64,000 nucleotides of DNA from Actinokineospora sp. NBRC 105648 (GCF_030269645.1 NZ_BSTR01000004.1:62001-126000); one strand, 5' to 3'. Counted from the stretch's first letter, positions 1-8,088 are shown. Program-made: numbers and translations. Notes: a model not told the origin generated them from the letters alone.

Positions 1-1
1 C

Positions 2-1786
2 AACTCCCCGGTCAGCAGCCCGGTCGACGCCTGCGGCACCAGCGCGGGCGCGGCGGTGAACAGCGACGTCGCGTGCAGCAACACCTCCACCACGGGTGCG
101 GGCGGCGACGCGGGCTCCACCGGCGACGACTCGGTCGGCGGCGGCAACGGCGTGACCACGCCGATCTCCAACCCGGTCGAGCTGGTCAACAACAACATCG
201 GTGGCGGCGGCGACTCCGCGATCGAGACCTCGGAGACCAAGGTCTCCCGCGCGGGCGGCGACGCCAACACCGCCGACGACGACGCGGTGCTCGGCGCCAA
301 CCTGGTGCAGGTCCCGGTCGCGGGCCCGACCCAGCTCTTCGGCAACAGCGCGGGCGTGCTCGCCAACACCGACTCGGCCACCACGCTGGACAACACCGTG
401 GAGGCGGGCGGCACCTCCGAGGCCTCCGGCACCGGCGGCACCGGCTCGGGCAACATCGTGCAGGCCCCGACCACCCTGCCCGCCCAGGTCTTCGGCGCGG
501 GCGGCACCGTGGGCGGCAACGGCACGGCCAACGGCAGCAACCTGACCTCGTCGTCCTCGGGCGGCTCGGCCACCACCGACGGTGTCGACGGCAACCTCGC
601 GGGCAACGTGGTGGACGCGCCGCTGGGCAACGCCGCCCAGGTGTTCGGCGACTCGGTCGCCGTACTCGGCGACAACGACGCCGCGGCTGACAACACCACC
701 GACCTGGTCGCCGGTGGCACCACCGAGACCAGTGGCAAAGACGGCAACATCTCGGGCAACATCGTCAAGCCGCAGGCCCTGGTCCCGCTGCAGAACGGCG
801 CGACCGCGGTCTCCGGCGTCGGTGGCGACAACACCGCCACCGCGGGCAGCACCACCACCGGCGCGGTCGGCGGCGACGCCACCACCAACGGTGACAAGGG
901 CTTCCTCGCGGGCAACCTGTTCGACGTCCCGGCCGCGGCCCTAGCGCCGGTGCACGGCGACGCCGTGTCCGCGGTGGGCAGCGACGCGCAGGCCACCTCC
1001 GAGCACGCCACCTCCGGCTCGGTCGGCGGCACCTCCACCACCAGCGGCAAGCAGGGCAGCCTCAACGGCATCCTGCTGACCGCGCCGACCAAGGTGAAGG
1101 CCCCGGTCAAGGACGCCGAGGTCGAGCTGGCGGGCGACGCGGACGCGGACGCCGACCAGACCGAGAACGTCACCGTCGGCGAGGCCAGCAACAACGTCCC
1201 GGACGAGGACCACCTGCGCCTGCCCACCGGTGGCCTCGGCGCGACCGAGCTGCCGAAGCTGCCGCTGCTCTCCACGCTGCCGCTGCAGGGCGGGCTGCCG
1301 CACTTCAACGGCCTGCCCACCGGTCGCTCCGCCTACGGTGCCGACCCTCTGACCGGCCTGCTGGGCGGTCTCCCGGTGAGCCTGCCCACCGCAGGCCTGC
1401 CGACCGGTGCCATCGGCGGCCTGCCGCTGGGTGGCGCTGCCGCTGCCCGCGACCTGCCGGTGAACGGCCTCGGCGGCACCAACCTGCTGGGCGGTCTGCT
1501 CGGTGGCGGTCTCCCGGTGAGCCTGCCCACCGCGGGCCTGCCCACCGGTGCCGTCGGCGGCCTGCCGCTGGGCGGCGGGCGCTCGATGGCCCGTGAGCTG
1601 CCCACCCCGGCGGCCCTGCCCACGACCGACGACCTCACCGGGTCGTTCTCCGGCAACCTGTTCCAGGCCCCGGCCCTCCCGGTGCAGACCCCGGCGCTGT
1701 CCACTCTGGACACCCCGTCGGCGTCGTCGCTGACCGACACCCGGTCCAAGCTGGCCGGCCTGTTCGGGAACCTCCCGATCGGCTGA
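2..1786 (+). CDS. Chaplin-like repeat surface protein (5' partial)
   Basis: The reading frame is open from base 2, so the real start and any signal peptide lie upstream. The visible part is Gly/Ala/Thr/Asn-rich and built from about eight units of roughly 55-65 residues. Each has a core like GN(L/I/V)(V/F)xxP...P.Q(V/L)FG followed by V(L/G)GxN, resembling the chaplin beta-strand pattern. The first visible unit still has two cysteines (DACG...VACS), as in true chaplins; later units lack them. The C-terminal third holds two near-identical Leu/Pro/Gly segments around 'GGLPVSLPTAGLPTG', then one last GNLFQAP unit. No membrane anchor closes the protein. An exported, self-assembling or hydrophobic coat protein is inferred. 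It could also be a general beta-strand-repeat wall protein. Confidence 0.6.
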   Translation, partial: NSPVSSPVDACGTSAGAAVNSDVACSNTSTTGAGGDAGSTGDDSVGGGNGVTTPISNPVELVNNNIGGGGDSAIETSETKVSRAGGDANTADDDAVLGANLVQVPVAGPTQLFGNSAGVLANTDSATTLDNTVEAGGTSEASGTGGTGSGNIVQAPTTLPAQVFGAGGTVGGNGTANGSNLTSSSSGGSATTDGVDGNLAGNVVDAPLGNAAQVFGDSVAVLGDNDAAADNTTDLVAGGTTETSGKDGNISGNIVKPQALVPLQNGATAVSGVGGDNTATAGSTTTGAVGGDATTNGDKGFLAGNLFDVPAAALAPVHGDAVSAVGSDAQATSEHATSGSVGGTSTTSGKQGSLNGILLTAPTKVKAPVKDAEVELAGDADADADQTENVTVGEASNNVPDEDHLRLPTGGLGATELPKLPLLSTLPLQGGLPHFNGLPTGRSAYGADPLTGLLGGLPVSLPTAGLPTGAIGGLPLGGAAAARDLPVNGLGGTNLLGGLLGGGLPVSLPTAGLPTGAVGGLPLGGGRSMARELPTPAALPTTDDLTGSFSGNLFQAPALPVQTPALSTLDTPSASSLTDTRSKLAGLFGNLPIG

Positions 1787-1798
1787 TCAGCCACACCT

Positions 1799-1835
1799 GA
1801 GCGGGCCCGGGAGCACAGTGCTCCCGGGCCCGCTC
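1799..1835. terminator. Bidirectional hairpin terminator
   Basis: A perfect 17-bp stem (GAGCGGGCCCGGGAGCA and its complement) with a 3-nt loop lies between the convergent repeat-protein and dioxygenase genes. It can serve both strands. No strong T-run is visible, as is usual in high-GC actinobacteria. Confidence 0.75.
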
Positions 1836-1864
1836 GCTGTTCGAGGGTCGAACTGGTCGAGCGA

Positions 1865-2656
1865 CTAGTCGAACTGCCAGGACCGCTTGGCCAGGCCGTA
1901 CCAGAAGCCGTCGATCACCGCGCGCTGCTCGCGCAGCGAGTCGACGCTGGCGCCGAGGGCGACGAACAGCGGGGCGAAGTGCTCGGTGCGCGGGTGCGCC
2001 AGCCGGGCGGCCGGGGCCTTGCGCTGGAAGTCGATCAATGCGTCCAGGTCGTGGTCGGTGATCGCGCGGTCGCCCCAGTCGTCGAACTCCGCGGACCAGC
2101 CGGGCGGCTCGTGCGCGGGATCGCGGCTCAGGCTCAGGCCGCTGAGGTTGTGCGTGAAGAAGCCGCTGCCGACGATCAGCACGCCCTCCTCGCGCAGCGG
2201 CGCGAGCTTGCGGCCGATCTCGACCAGGGTCGCCGGGTCCAGGGTGGGCATGGAGATCTGCAAGACCGGCACGTCGGCCGCGGGGAACATCTCGACCAGC
2301 GGCACGTAGGCGCCGTGGTCGAGGCCGCGCGCGGGGTCGTCGGCGACCGGGGTGTCGGCGGAGCGGAGCAGCTTGCGGACCTTGGTCGCCAGCTCGGGGG
2401 CGCCGGGGGCCGGGTACCGCACGCGGTAGTAGCGCTCGGGGAAGCCCCAGAAGTCGTAGGTCAGCGGCACGGTCTCGGTGGCGCCCAGGGTGAGCGGCGC
2501 CTCCTCCCAGTGCGCGGAGACGATCAGGATCGCGCTCGGCTTGGCCAGGTCCGCCGACCAGGCGGCGAGCTGCTCGGTCCACAGCGCGTCGTCGGCCAGC
2601 GGCGGCGCGCCGTGGCTCAGGTACAGCACGGGCTGCCGGGTGAGGTGTGTGGTCAT
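1865..2656 (-). CDS. LigB/DODA-type extradiol ring-cleavage dioxygenase
   Basis: A 263-residue protein with the N-terminal YLSHGAPP motif (metal-binding His), a central MPTLDP segment and the GSGFFTHNL motif of the class III extradiol dioxygenase family (YgiD/4,5-DOPA dioxygenase-like). Members are cytoplasmic metalloenzymes that open catechol rings; the substrate cannot be read from the sequence. The start is placed at MTTHLTRQ, because the 15 codons upstream run through the operator-like palindrome at 2682-2696. The gene lies 72 bp downstream of a MarR gene on the same strand, suggesting control by that regulator in response to a phenolic or quinone compound. Confidence 0.85.
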   Translation of the reverse strand: MTTHLTRQPVLYLSHGAPPLADDALWTEQLAAWSADLAKPSAILIVSAHWEEAPLTLGATETVPLTYDFWGFPERYYRVRYPAPGAPELATKVRKLLRSADTPVADDPARGLDHGAYVPLVEMFPAADVPVLQISMPTLDPATLVEIGRKLAPLREEGVLIVGSGFFTHNLSGLSLSRDPAHEPPGWSAEFDDWGDRAITDHDLDALIDFQRKAPAARLAHPRTEHFAPLFVALGASVDSLREQRAVIDGFWYGLAKRSWQFD

Positions 2657-2681
2657 CGTCCCGTTCCTGGTCGAGTCCGCC

Positions 2682-2696
2682 TTTAGTTGAACTTTA
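2682..2696. promoter_or_regulatory. Putative MarR operator upstream of the dioxygenase
   Basis: AGTTGAACT (2685-2693) is a palindrome around one central base, in an AT-rich stretch (TTTAGTTGAACTTTA) that stands out from the surrounding GC-rich DNA. It sits just upstream of the dioxygenase start, where a MarR dimer could block transcription. Binding is inferred. Confidence 0.5.
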
Positions 2697-2728
2697 AACA
2701 ATGTAGCACGAGGCGGGAGACGTGGCGG

Positions 2729-3106
2729 TCAGTCCAGGTTGTGCACCATCTTCGCCAGGGTCTGGACCGTCGCCAGGTACTCCTCTTCGCTCACCCCCTC
2801 GACGACCCGGGCGCGCAGGCGGTCGACGCGGACACCGATGTCCGCGCGCGCCTCGGCGCCCTCGTCGGTGAGCTCGATGATCTCGTCGTGCCGCGCCCAG
2901 CCCCGCTCGACGAGGACGTCCACCACCGGCGCCGCGGTCGGCTCGAACGGCGCCATGGACCGGTCGACCTCGCTCGCGGTCGCGGGCAGCAGGTTGAGCA
3001 CCTGCCACTGGCGGCGGGTGGTCCCGCTCGCGCCCAGCTCGCGGTCGAACCCGGCCTCCAGCCTGCGGTCCAGTTCCTTGACCCAGTACCCGATCGGCTT
3101 CGGCAC
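2729..3106 (-). CDS. MarR family transcriptional regulator
   Basis: A 125-residue protein starting at GTG 3106, with GGAGGT 5 nt upstream. It shows the winged-helix layout of MarR proteins: WQVLNLLPATASEV recognition region, then a DVLVERGWARH-type helix and the ELTDEGAEA wing. Such dimeric regulators usually repress neighbouring genes and release DNA on binding phenolics or on oxidation; no Cys suited to redox sensing is seen. It precedes the LigB-type dioxygenase on the same strand and is divergent from the second MarR gene at 3152 across a 45-bp gap. Confidence 0.8.
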   Translation of the reverse strand: MPKPIGYWVKELDRRLEAGFDRELGASGTTRRQWQVLNLLPATASEVDRSMAPFEPTAAPVVDVLVERGWARHDEIIELTDEGAEARADIGVRVDRLRARVVEGVSEEEYLATVQTLAKMVHNLD

Positions 3107-3151
3107 GACTGACCTCCATGTCAGGTAACAACTAAATGTAAGATAGCAAGT

Positions 3152-3595
3152 ATGGATGACATCGCGGTGGTGGCGAAGGCGATGGTGGCGATCCGCCGCC
3201 TGCAGACCCGGCGAACCCTGGCGGGCCTGGGCGCGCGGCGCGGGCAGGACCACGACCCGGTGATCACCGCGGTGGTCGACGCGGTCGAGGAGCGGCAGCC
3301 GTGCTCGGTCGGTGCGGTCGCCGCCGCGTTGTCGGTCGACCAGCCGCGGGCGAGCAGGCTCGTTGCCCGCGCGGTCGAGGCGGGCGTGGTCGAGCGGCGC
3401 GCCGACCAGGCTGACGGCAGGCGGATCCTGTTGGTGCTGACCGAGTCCGGCCGGGCCCACGCCGAGGCCGTGCACGCCTTCCGGCACACCGTCTTCGCCG
3501 AGGCGCTCGCAGACTGGACACCTCGTCGACGCGCGTTGTTCGCCGGGATGCTGGTGGATTTCGTCGATTCGTATGCCGCGCTGACAGAGGGCTGA
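3152..3595 (+). CDS. MarR family transcriptional regulator (second, divergent)
   Basis: A 147-residue winged-helix protein. It contains CSVGAVAAALSVDQPRASRL (recognition helix) and the MarR wing signature ADGRRILLVLTESGR. It is transcribed away from the first MarR gene and towards a SnoaL-like gene 105 bp downstream. A 13-bp palindrome at 3600-3612, directly after the stop codon, has a half-site match (CAGGTAA) upstream of this gene at 3122-3128. It may therefore control itself and the SnoaL-like gene. The ligand is unknown. Confidence 0.8.
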   Translation: MDDIAVVAKAMVAIRRLQTRRTLAGLGARRGQDHDPVITAVVDAVEERQPCSVGAVAAALSVDQPRASRLVARAVEAGVVERRADQADGRRILLVLTESGRAHAEAVHAFRHTVFAEALADWTPRRRALFAGMLVDFVDSYAALTEG

Positions 3596-3599
3596 CGCC

Positions 3600-3612
3600 T
3601 ACCTGACAGGTA
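3600..3612. promoter_or_regulatory. TACCTG-N-CAGGTA palindrome, putative MarR operator
   Basis: TACCTGACAGGTA is a palindrome with a single central base. It lies between the second MarR gene and the SnoaL-like gene, about 90 bp before the latter's start. A half-site (CAGGTAA) recurs in the gap between the two MarR genes. Its use by the adjacent MarR protein is inferred. Confidence 0.5.
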
Positions 3613-3700
3613 ATCGACGGACCGCGCACGGCCTGGCACTGTAGGTGATGTTGCGGCCGCGACGGACCAGAAACCAGCTCCACCGAAGGGGAATCCCGCC

Positions 3701-4066
3701 ATGAGCGACCTGACCGAGCTCGTCGACCGCTACATCGCCGTCTGGAACACCGCCGACGCCGACGCCCGCCGCGCCGCCATCGGCGAGCTGTGGACCGACA
3801 ACGGCGTGTACGTCGACCCGCTGTTCGAGGTCCAGGGGCCGGACGCGATCAACGCGGGCATCGGCGCCGCGCTCGCCCAGTTCGTCGGCCACGAGATCAA
3901 GCTGCTGGGCGCGGTCGACGCCCACCACAACACCGCCCGCTTCCGCTGGGAGCTCGTCCCGGTCGGCGGCGGCGAGTCCGTCGTCGAGGGCTTCGACGTG
4001 GCGGTCGCCGAGAACGGCAAGTTCTCGGGCGTCTACGGGTTCCTGGACAAGGCCCCCGCGGCCTGA
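3701..4066 (+). CDS. SnoaL-like / NTF2-superfamily protein
   Basis: A 121-residue alpha+beta barrel protein: LVDRYIAVWNTADADARR at the N-terminus, LWTDNGVYVDPLFEVQGPDAI typical of SnoaL-like small cyclases or isomerases, and a C-terminal strand VAENGKFSGVYGFLD. The fold holds a hydrophobic pocket for small ligands, but the family is too diverse to assign a reaction. AAGGGG lies about 10 nt before the ATG. Its position after a MarR gene and a palindromic site suggests regulation by that MarR protein. Confidence 0.75.
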   Translation: MSDLTELVDRYIAVWNTADADARRAAIGELWTDNGVYVDPLFEVQGPDAINAGIGAALAQFVGHEIKLLGAVDAHHNTARFRWELVPVGGGESVVEGFDVAVAENGKFSGVYGFLDKAPAA

Positions 4067-4077
4067 CCACCGAGCCG

Positions 4078-4110
4078 CCGTGGGAGCCCGGTACCCCAGG
4101 GCTCCCACGG
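4078..4110. terminator. Hairpin terminator after the SnoaL-like gene
   Basis: A 12-bp perfect stem, CCGTGGGAGCCC (4078-4089) with GGGCTCCCACGG (4099-4110), and a 9-nt loop, 11 bp after the stop codon. Confidence 0.65.
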
Positions 4111-4133
4111 GCTCGATCTGGGTTGATCTTCCG

Positions 4134-4673
4134 ATGCTGTTGGGCGCACCCCCCGAGCCCTGGTACGCATCGGGCACCGCGTGGACCATCGCGCTGCACA
4201 CCCGCAGCGCCCGGGACATACCGCGCTCGGCCTTCGACGGTGAGCCGCTCTACCTCGAGCTCGACGCCCCGCGCCAACGCCTCGCCCCGGTGACCCGCGC
4301 GGTCGCCGCCGCCGCTTCCGCGGCGCTGTCCGGCGTGGCGGTCCTCGCGGTCTGGCTCACGATGGAGCCCCGGTCCGACTTCTTCAGCCTCGTTCCCCCA
4401 CCGTCAGCGCTCACCCCGGTCGTAGGCGTCGGCTTGGGACTCGTCGTCCCGCTGGTCGCCCGGGCCATCGGCAGGTGGCGGCTGGGGCTTCTGCCGCGCG
4501 GGAAGGTCGAGCGGCTGGAGCGGCTCAGCCCTGGGCGAGGTCGGCGAAGCGGCTGTAGTGGAGTTGGTGGGCGACGACCACGGTGGCGGTCGGGCCCGCT
4601 CGGTGCTTGGCCAGGATCAGGTCGGCCTCGCCGGCGCGGGGGTCGTCGCGCTCCCAGGCGTCCGGGCGGTTGA
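4134..4673 (+). CDS. Hypothetical membrane protein, 3' end antisense to dnaB
   Basis: Not a recognised family. From ATG 4134 the frame encodes about 179 residues: a soluble N-terminus (AWTIALHTRSARD...), then two likely membrane helices (AASAALSGVAVLAVWLTM and TPVVGVGLGLVVPLVARAI) and a basic tail. Third-position G/C is strong up to about 4520, supporting real coding. The last 150 bp overlap the end of dnaB on the other strand and turn into Arg/Gly-rich sequence, so the true end may have been lost by a frameshift. The ribosome-binding site is weak and the start is uncertain. Confidence 0.4.
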   Translation: MLLGAPPEPWYASGTAWTIALHTRSARDIPRSAFDGEPLYLELDAPRQRLAPVTRAVAAAASAALSGVAVLAVWLTMEPRSDFFSLVPPPSALTPVVGVGLGLVVPLVARAIGRWRLGLLPRGKVERLERLSPGRGRRSGCSGVGGRRPRWRSGPLGAWPGSGRPRRRGGRRAPRRPGG

Positions 4674-5904
4674 TCAGCAGGACCATGTCGGCGTCCTGCT
4701 CCAGGGAGCCGGACTCACGCAGGTCGGACAGCATCGGCCGCTTGTCGGTGCGCTGCTCGGGACCGCGGTTCAGCTGGCTGATCGCGATGACCGGGACCTC
4801 GATCTCCTTGGCCAGCAGCTTGAGCTGGCGGGAGAACTCCGAGACCTCTTGCTGCCGCGACTCGACGCGCTTGCCGGAGGTCATCAGCTGCAGGTAGTCC
4901 ACGACCACCAGCTTGAGGTCGTGCCGCTGCTTGAGCCGCCGGGCCTTGGCGCGGATCTCCATCATGGTCAGGTTCGGCGAGTCGTCGACGAAGATCGGCG
5001 CCTCGCTGATCTCGCTCATCCGGCGGGCCAGCCGGGTCCAGTCGTCGTCGTTCATCTTGCCGCCGCGCATGTCGCCGAGGCGGATCTTGGCCTCGGCGGA
5101 GAGCAGCCGCATGACGATCTCGGTGCGGCTCATCTCCAGCGAGAAGATGGCGCTGGTGAGGCCGTGCTTGATCGAGCAGGAGCGGGCGAAGTCCAGGCCG
5201 AGGGTGGACTTGCCGACCCCGGGGCGGGCCGCGACGATGATCATCTGGCCGGGGTGCAGGCCGTTGGTGATCTCGTCCAGGTCGGCGAAGCCGGTGGGGA
5301 TGCCCAGCGAGGTGCCCCCGCGCGAGGCGATGGCGTCGATCTCGTCCATGGTCGGCTGCAGCAGCTCCTCGAGCGCGACGTAGTCCTCGCTCATGCTGCG
5401 CTCGGTGACCTCGTAGATCGCGGCCTGCGCCCGGTCGACGATCTCGGTGACGTCCGCGCCCTCGGCGCCCTGGTAGCCCAGCTGCACGATCCGGGTGCCC
5501 GCCTCGACGAGCCTGCGCAGGATGGCCTTTTCGGCGACGATCTCGGCGTAGTAGCCCGCGTTGGCCGCGGTGGGCACGGTGGAGATCAGGTTGTGCAGCT
5601 GGACCGCGCCGCCCACCCGCATCAGCTCGCCGCGGCGCTCCAGCTCGGCGGAGACGGTGATCGGGTCGGCGGGCTCGCCGCGGCCGTAGAGGTCGAGGAT
5701 GCAGTCGTAGATGACCTGGTGGCCCGGGCGGTAGAAGTCGCCGGGGCGCAGCGCCTCGATGACGTCGGCGATGGCGTCCTTGGACAGCATCATCCCGCCG
5801 AGCACGCTCATCTCGGCGGCCAGGTCCTGCGGTGGCTTGCGGTCCAGGCCGTGGCCGGACTCGCTCGGCATCGGCGGCAGGGAACGGTCGTCGGTGATCG
5901 CCAC
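4525..5904 (-). CDS. dnaB: Replicative DNA helicase DnaB
   Basis: A 459-residue hexameric 5'-3' helicase that unwinds the chromosome at the fork. The N-terminal domain (PPQDLAAEMSVLGGMMLSKDAI...) binds primase. The RecA-like C-terminal domain has the Walker A motif ARPGVGKST near residue 231, the Walker B region LKLVVVDYLQLM and the arginine-finger segment near SGSLEQDADMV. The length is that of an intein-free DnaB; many actinobacterial dnaB genes carry inteins, and this one does not. It lies downstream of rplI on the same strand but is separated by 500 bp with a terminator and DnaA boxes, so it probably has its own promoter. Confidence 0.97.
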   Translation of the reverse strand: MAITDDRSLPPMPSESGHGLDRKPPQDLAAEMSVLGGMMLSKDAIADVIEALRPGDFYRPGHQVIYDCILDLYGRGEPADPITVSAELERRGELMRVGGAVQLHNLISTVPTAANAGYYAEIVAEKAILRRLVEAGTRIVQLGYQGAEGADVTEIVDRAQAAIYEVTERSMSEDYVALEELLQPTMDEIDAIASRGGTSLGIPTGFADLDEITNGLHPGQMIIVAARPGVGKSTLGLDFARSCSIKHGLTSAIFSLEMSRTEIVMRLLSAEAKIRLGDMRGGKMNDDDWTRLARRMSEISEAPIFVDDSPNLTMMEIRAKARRLKQRHDLKLVVVDYLQLMTSGKRVESRQQEVSEFSRQLKLLAKEIEVPVIAISQLNRGPEQRTDKRPMLSDLRESGSLEQDADMVLLINRPDAWERDDPRAGEADLILAKHRAGPTATVVVAHQLHYSRFADLAQG

Positions 5905-6080
5905 CGGCCTGCCCCCTCACCTGTTCTCGCGTCTCGCTCGCACGCGTGTTCGACCACACGGTACGTGCCCGGTACGACGTTTCCCTACGACATCCGGGTG
6001 TCTCCCCCACCCGCGGCGTGCCGTCCGGGAAACGCTAAGACCCCCGCTCGGCCGGGGGCAAACGGCCTTGGGGACGCACC

Positions 6081-6305
6081 TGTGGATAACCTGGGGATGG
6101 TTGGAGCCACATGGGTACAGCTCCCCAGTGGGGTGTGGACAACTTGGGGACAACCGACCGACTTTGCAGAAAATCCGCAGGTCAGCGGCTGTGTACAAGG
6201 TGTGGAGAAATTACCTCGTCCGATCCCCGGCGTGTCGCGGAATCGGCGTTTGTCGGCGTGTCGCGACCAGGTTCGCTCACTGGGGTGACCCCCACCTGTG
6301 GACAA
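6081..6305. promoter_or_regulatory. Cluster of DnaA-box sequences upstream of dnaB
   Basis: Three perfect consensus 9-mers in one orientation: TGTGGATAA (6081-6089, reverse of TTATCCACA) and TGTGGACAA (6134-6142 and 6297-6305, reverse of TTGTCCACA, the actinobacterial preferred form). A one-mismatch site, TGTGTACAA, lies at 6190-6198. They fill the otherwise empty 5905-6316 region between dnaB and the rplI terminator. DnaA-dependent control of dnaB, or a DnaA-titrating site near the origin, is inferred. The origin itself is not in the window, since no dnaA or dnaN is present. Confidence 0.6.
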
Positions 6306-6316
6306 CCCGGGCACGG

Positions 6317-6380
6317 CGAACAGCCCCACTCAGCGTCACCGGGCGAACCGGTGACAAGAGCAACCGAGTGGGGCTGTTCG
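6317..6380. terminator. Long nested hairpin terminator of the rpsF-ssb-rpsR-rplI operon
   Basis: The outer stem CGAACAGCCCCACTC (6317-6331) pairs perfectly with GAGTGGGGCTGTTCG (6366-6380). Inside, GTCACCGG (6335-6342) pairs with CCGGTGAC (6348-6355). It lies 23 bp downstream of the rplI stop. Confidence 0.8.
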
Positions 6381-6403
6381 AAGGTGGTGTGCCCTCGGCC
6401 GCG

Positions 6404-6859
6404 TCAGTTGGCGGCGGCGACGTGCACGGTGAACGCGGCGGTCACCTCGGGGTGCAGGCGCACGCTGACGGAGTGCTTGCCCACCGTCTTGATGTGCCCG
6501 TCGACCTCGATGGCGCGCTTGTCCAGCACCGGGCCACCGGCCGCCTTGACGGCGGAGACGATGTCGGCGGTGGTGATCGAGCCGAACAGCTTGCCCGAGC
6601 CCGCCGCGGCCTTGGCCGCCAGCGGGATGCTGCCCAGGGCGCCCAGCGCGGCCCGGATCTCCTTGGCGTGGTCGAGGCCGCGGATCCGGCTGGCCTCCTG
6701 CGCGCGGCGGATGACCTGGACCTGCTTCTCCGCGCCCTTGGTCGCCGCGATGGCGAAGCCGCGGGGCAGCAGGTAGTTGCGGCCGTAGCCGTCCTTGACC
6801 TCGACGAGGTCGCCGGGGCCACCCAGTCCGGTGACGTCGGTGGTGAGGATGAGCTTCAT
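6404..6859 (-). CDS. rplI: Large-subunit ribosomal protein bL9
   Basis: A 151-residue protein with the bL9 N-terminal signature: [38 protein letters not shown] sequence, with the conserved G-(D/Y)-V-V-V-K-x-G-Y-x-R-N pattern. A helical linker ([16 protein letters not shown]) leads into the C-terminal domain. It binds 23S rRNA and helps keep the reading frame. It is the last gene of the rpsF-ssb-rpsR-rplI operon, 16 bp after rpsR with GGAGG in the gap, and is followed by a strong hairpin. Confidence 0.97.
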   Translation of the reverse strand: MKLILTTDVTGLGGPGDLVEVKDGYGRNYLLPRGFAIAATKGAEKQVQVIRRAQEASRIRGLDHAKEIRAALGALGSIPLAAKAAAGSGKLFGSITTADIVSAVKAAGGPVLDKRAIEVDGHIKTVGKHSVSVRLHPEVTAAFTVHVAAAN

Positions 6860-6875
6860 GGTCGTCCCCTCCTGG

Positions 6876-7130
6876 TCAGCGGGCGGTCGAGGTGTAGGGG
6901 AGCAGTGCGACCTCGCGGGCGTTCTTCACCGCGATGGCGACGTCGCGCTGGTGCTGGCTGCAGTTGCCGGTCACCCGACGCGCGCGGATCTTCCCGCGGT
7001 CGGAGATGTACTTGCGCAGCAGCGTGGTGTCCTTGTAGTCGATGTTCACAGGACGGTCTTTCTTCTCGTCCTTGCAGAACACGCAGACCTTCTTCTTCGG
7101 CTTGCGAATGGGTGGCTTGGCCACGGTCAA
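6876..7130 (-). CDS. rpsR: Small-subunit ribosomal protein bS18
   Basis: An 84-residue basic protein with [38 protein letters not shown] and [21 protein letters not shown], typical of bS18. The CxxC plus later Cys pattern (VCVFC, GNC) is retained, so this is the Zn-ribbon (C+) form; actinobacteria often also have a C-minus copy used under zinc starvation. It binds 16S rRNA next to bS6, encoded two genes upstream in the same operon. Confidence 0.96.
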   Translation of the reverse strand: MTVAKPPIRKPKKKVCVFCKDEKKDRPVNIDYKDTTLLRKYISDRGKIRARRVTGNCSQHQRDVAIAVKNAREVALLPYTSTAR

Positions 7131-7180
7131 ACTCCTGAGTGGTGTCTAGAGAAAGCGTCTTTGGGGTGCGCGCGCCGGGA

Positions 7181-7711
7181 TCAGAACGGCGGTTCGTCGT
7201 TGAAGCCGCCGCCACCGCCACCTGCGGGCGGAGCGGAGCCCCACGGGTCGTCGGGCGGTGCGGACGGGCCGCTGTAGCCACCGCCACCGCCGCCACCTCC
7301 GCCGCTGAAACCGCCGCCACCGCCACCGCCACCGCCGCCGGTGCCCCGGCTGACTTTGTTGACCTTGGCGGTCGCGTACTTCAGCGACGGGCCGACCTCT
7401 TCGACCTCGAGCTCGACGACCGTGCGCTTCTCGCCCTCACGGGTCTCGTAGGACCGCTGCTTGAGCCGCCCGTGCACGATGACGCGCGCACCGCGGGTCA
7501 AGGACTCGGCCACGTTCTCCGCTGCCTGGCGCCAGATGTTGCAGCGCAGGAACAGCGCGTCGCCGTCCTTCCACTCACCGCTGGCCTTGTCGAAGGCGCG
7601 CGGGGTGGACGCGACGGTGAAGCTGGCGACGGCCGCACCCGAGGGGGTGAAGCGCAGCTCCGGGTCGGCGGTGAGGTTGCCGACCACTGTGATGATCGTG
7701 TCGCCCGCCAT
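7181..7711 (-). CDS. ssb: Single-stranded DNA-binding protein
   Basis: A 176-residue protein. The N-terminal OB fold ([20 protein letters not shown]..., [34 protein letters not shown]) is followed by a long Gly-rich, Ser/Pro-containing linker. It ends in the acidic tip FNDEPPF, the hub for SSB-interacting proteins. ATG 7711 follows the rpsF stop by 2 bp, so the two are translationally coupled. SSB coats single strands in replication and repair. Confidence 0.96.
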   Translation of the reverse strand: MAGDTIITVVGNLTADPELRFTPSGAAVASFTVASTPRAFDKASGEWKDGDALFLRCNIWRQAAENVAESLTRGARVIVHGRLKQRSYETREGEKRTVVELEVEEVGPSLKYATAKVNKVSRGTGGGGGGGGGGFSGGGGGGGGGYSGPSAPPDDPWGSAPPAGGGGGGFNDEPPF

Positions 7712-7713
7712 GC

Positions 7714-8004
7714 TCAGGCCGTCTCGCGGCGCATGACCTTGGTCCGCAGCACGGACTCCTGCAGCGAGAGCTGGCGGTCGAGCTCCTTGACCGCGTCCGG
7801 CTCGGCGTTGACGTCGAGCACGGCGTAGATGCCCTCGCTGTGCTTGTTGATCTCGAACGAGAGGCGGCGCTTGCCCCAGATGTCGACCTTCTCCACGTTC
7901 CCGCCCGAGGTGCGGATGACGTTGAGGAACGTGTCGAGCGACGGTGCGACGGTGCGCTCGTCGAGCGTGGGGTCGAGAATGACCATGACCTCGTAATGAC
8001 GCAT
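7714..8004 (-). CDS. rpsF: Small-subunit ribosomal protein bS6
   Basis: A 96-residue protein: [44 protein letters not shown] and the C-terminal LRTKVMRR are characteristic of bS6. The start is set at ATG 8004 rather than the GTG three codons earlier, because GGAGGTGAG sits properly before it. It is the first gene of the four-gene operon. A small hairpin in its leader (8034-8052) could take part in the autoregulation known for bS6:bS18. Confidence 0.96.
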   Translation of the reverse strand: MRHYEVMVILDPTLDERTVAPSLDTFLNVIRTSGGNVEKVDIWGKRRLSFEINKHSEGIYAVLDVNAEPDAVKELDRQLSLQESVLRTKVMRRETA

Positions 8005-8033
8005 GAAGACCACTCACCTCCTGTGGACTCGCG

Positions 8034-8052
8034 GCCACGGACTTTCCGTGGC
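8034..8052 (-). promoter_or_regulatory. Hairpin in the rpsF leader
   Basis: GCCACGGA and TCCGTGGC form a perfect 8-bp stem with a 3-nt loop, 30 bp upstream of the rpsF start. bS6:bS18-binding leaders are known in other bacteria. Whether this hairpin has the required bulged CCG geometry cannot be settled by eye. Confidence 0.3.
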
Positions 8053-8088
8053 AGGAGGGTCTGCGAACTCAGCGTAACACCGCAGGTC

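Noticed and set aside
1-1786. LPTGG in the repeat protein as a sortase signal
   Set aside because: It is far from the C-terminus and is not followed by a hydrophobic segment and basic tail.
4525-5904. Intein in DnaB
   Set aside because: The length and uninterrupted motifs show an intact 459-residue helicase.
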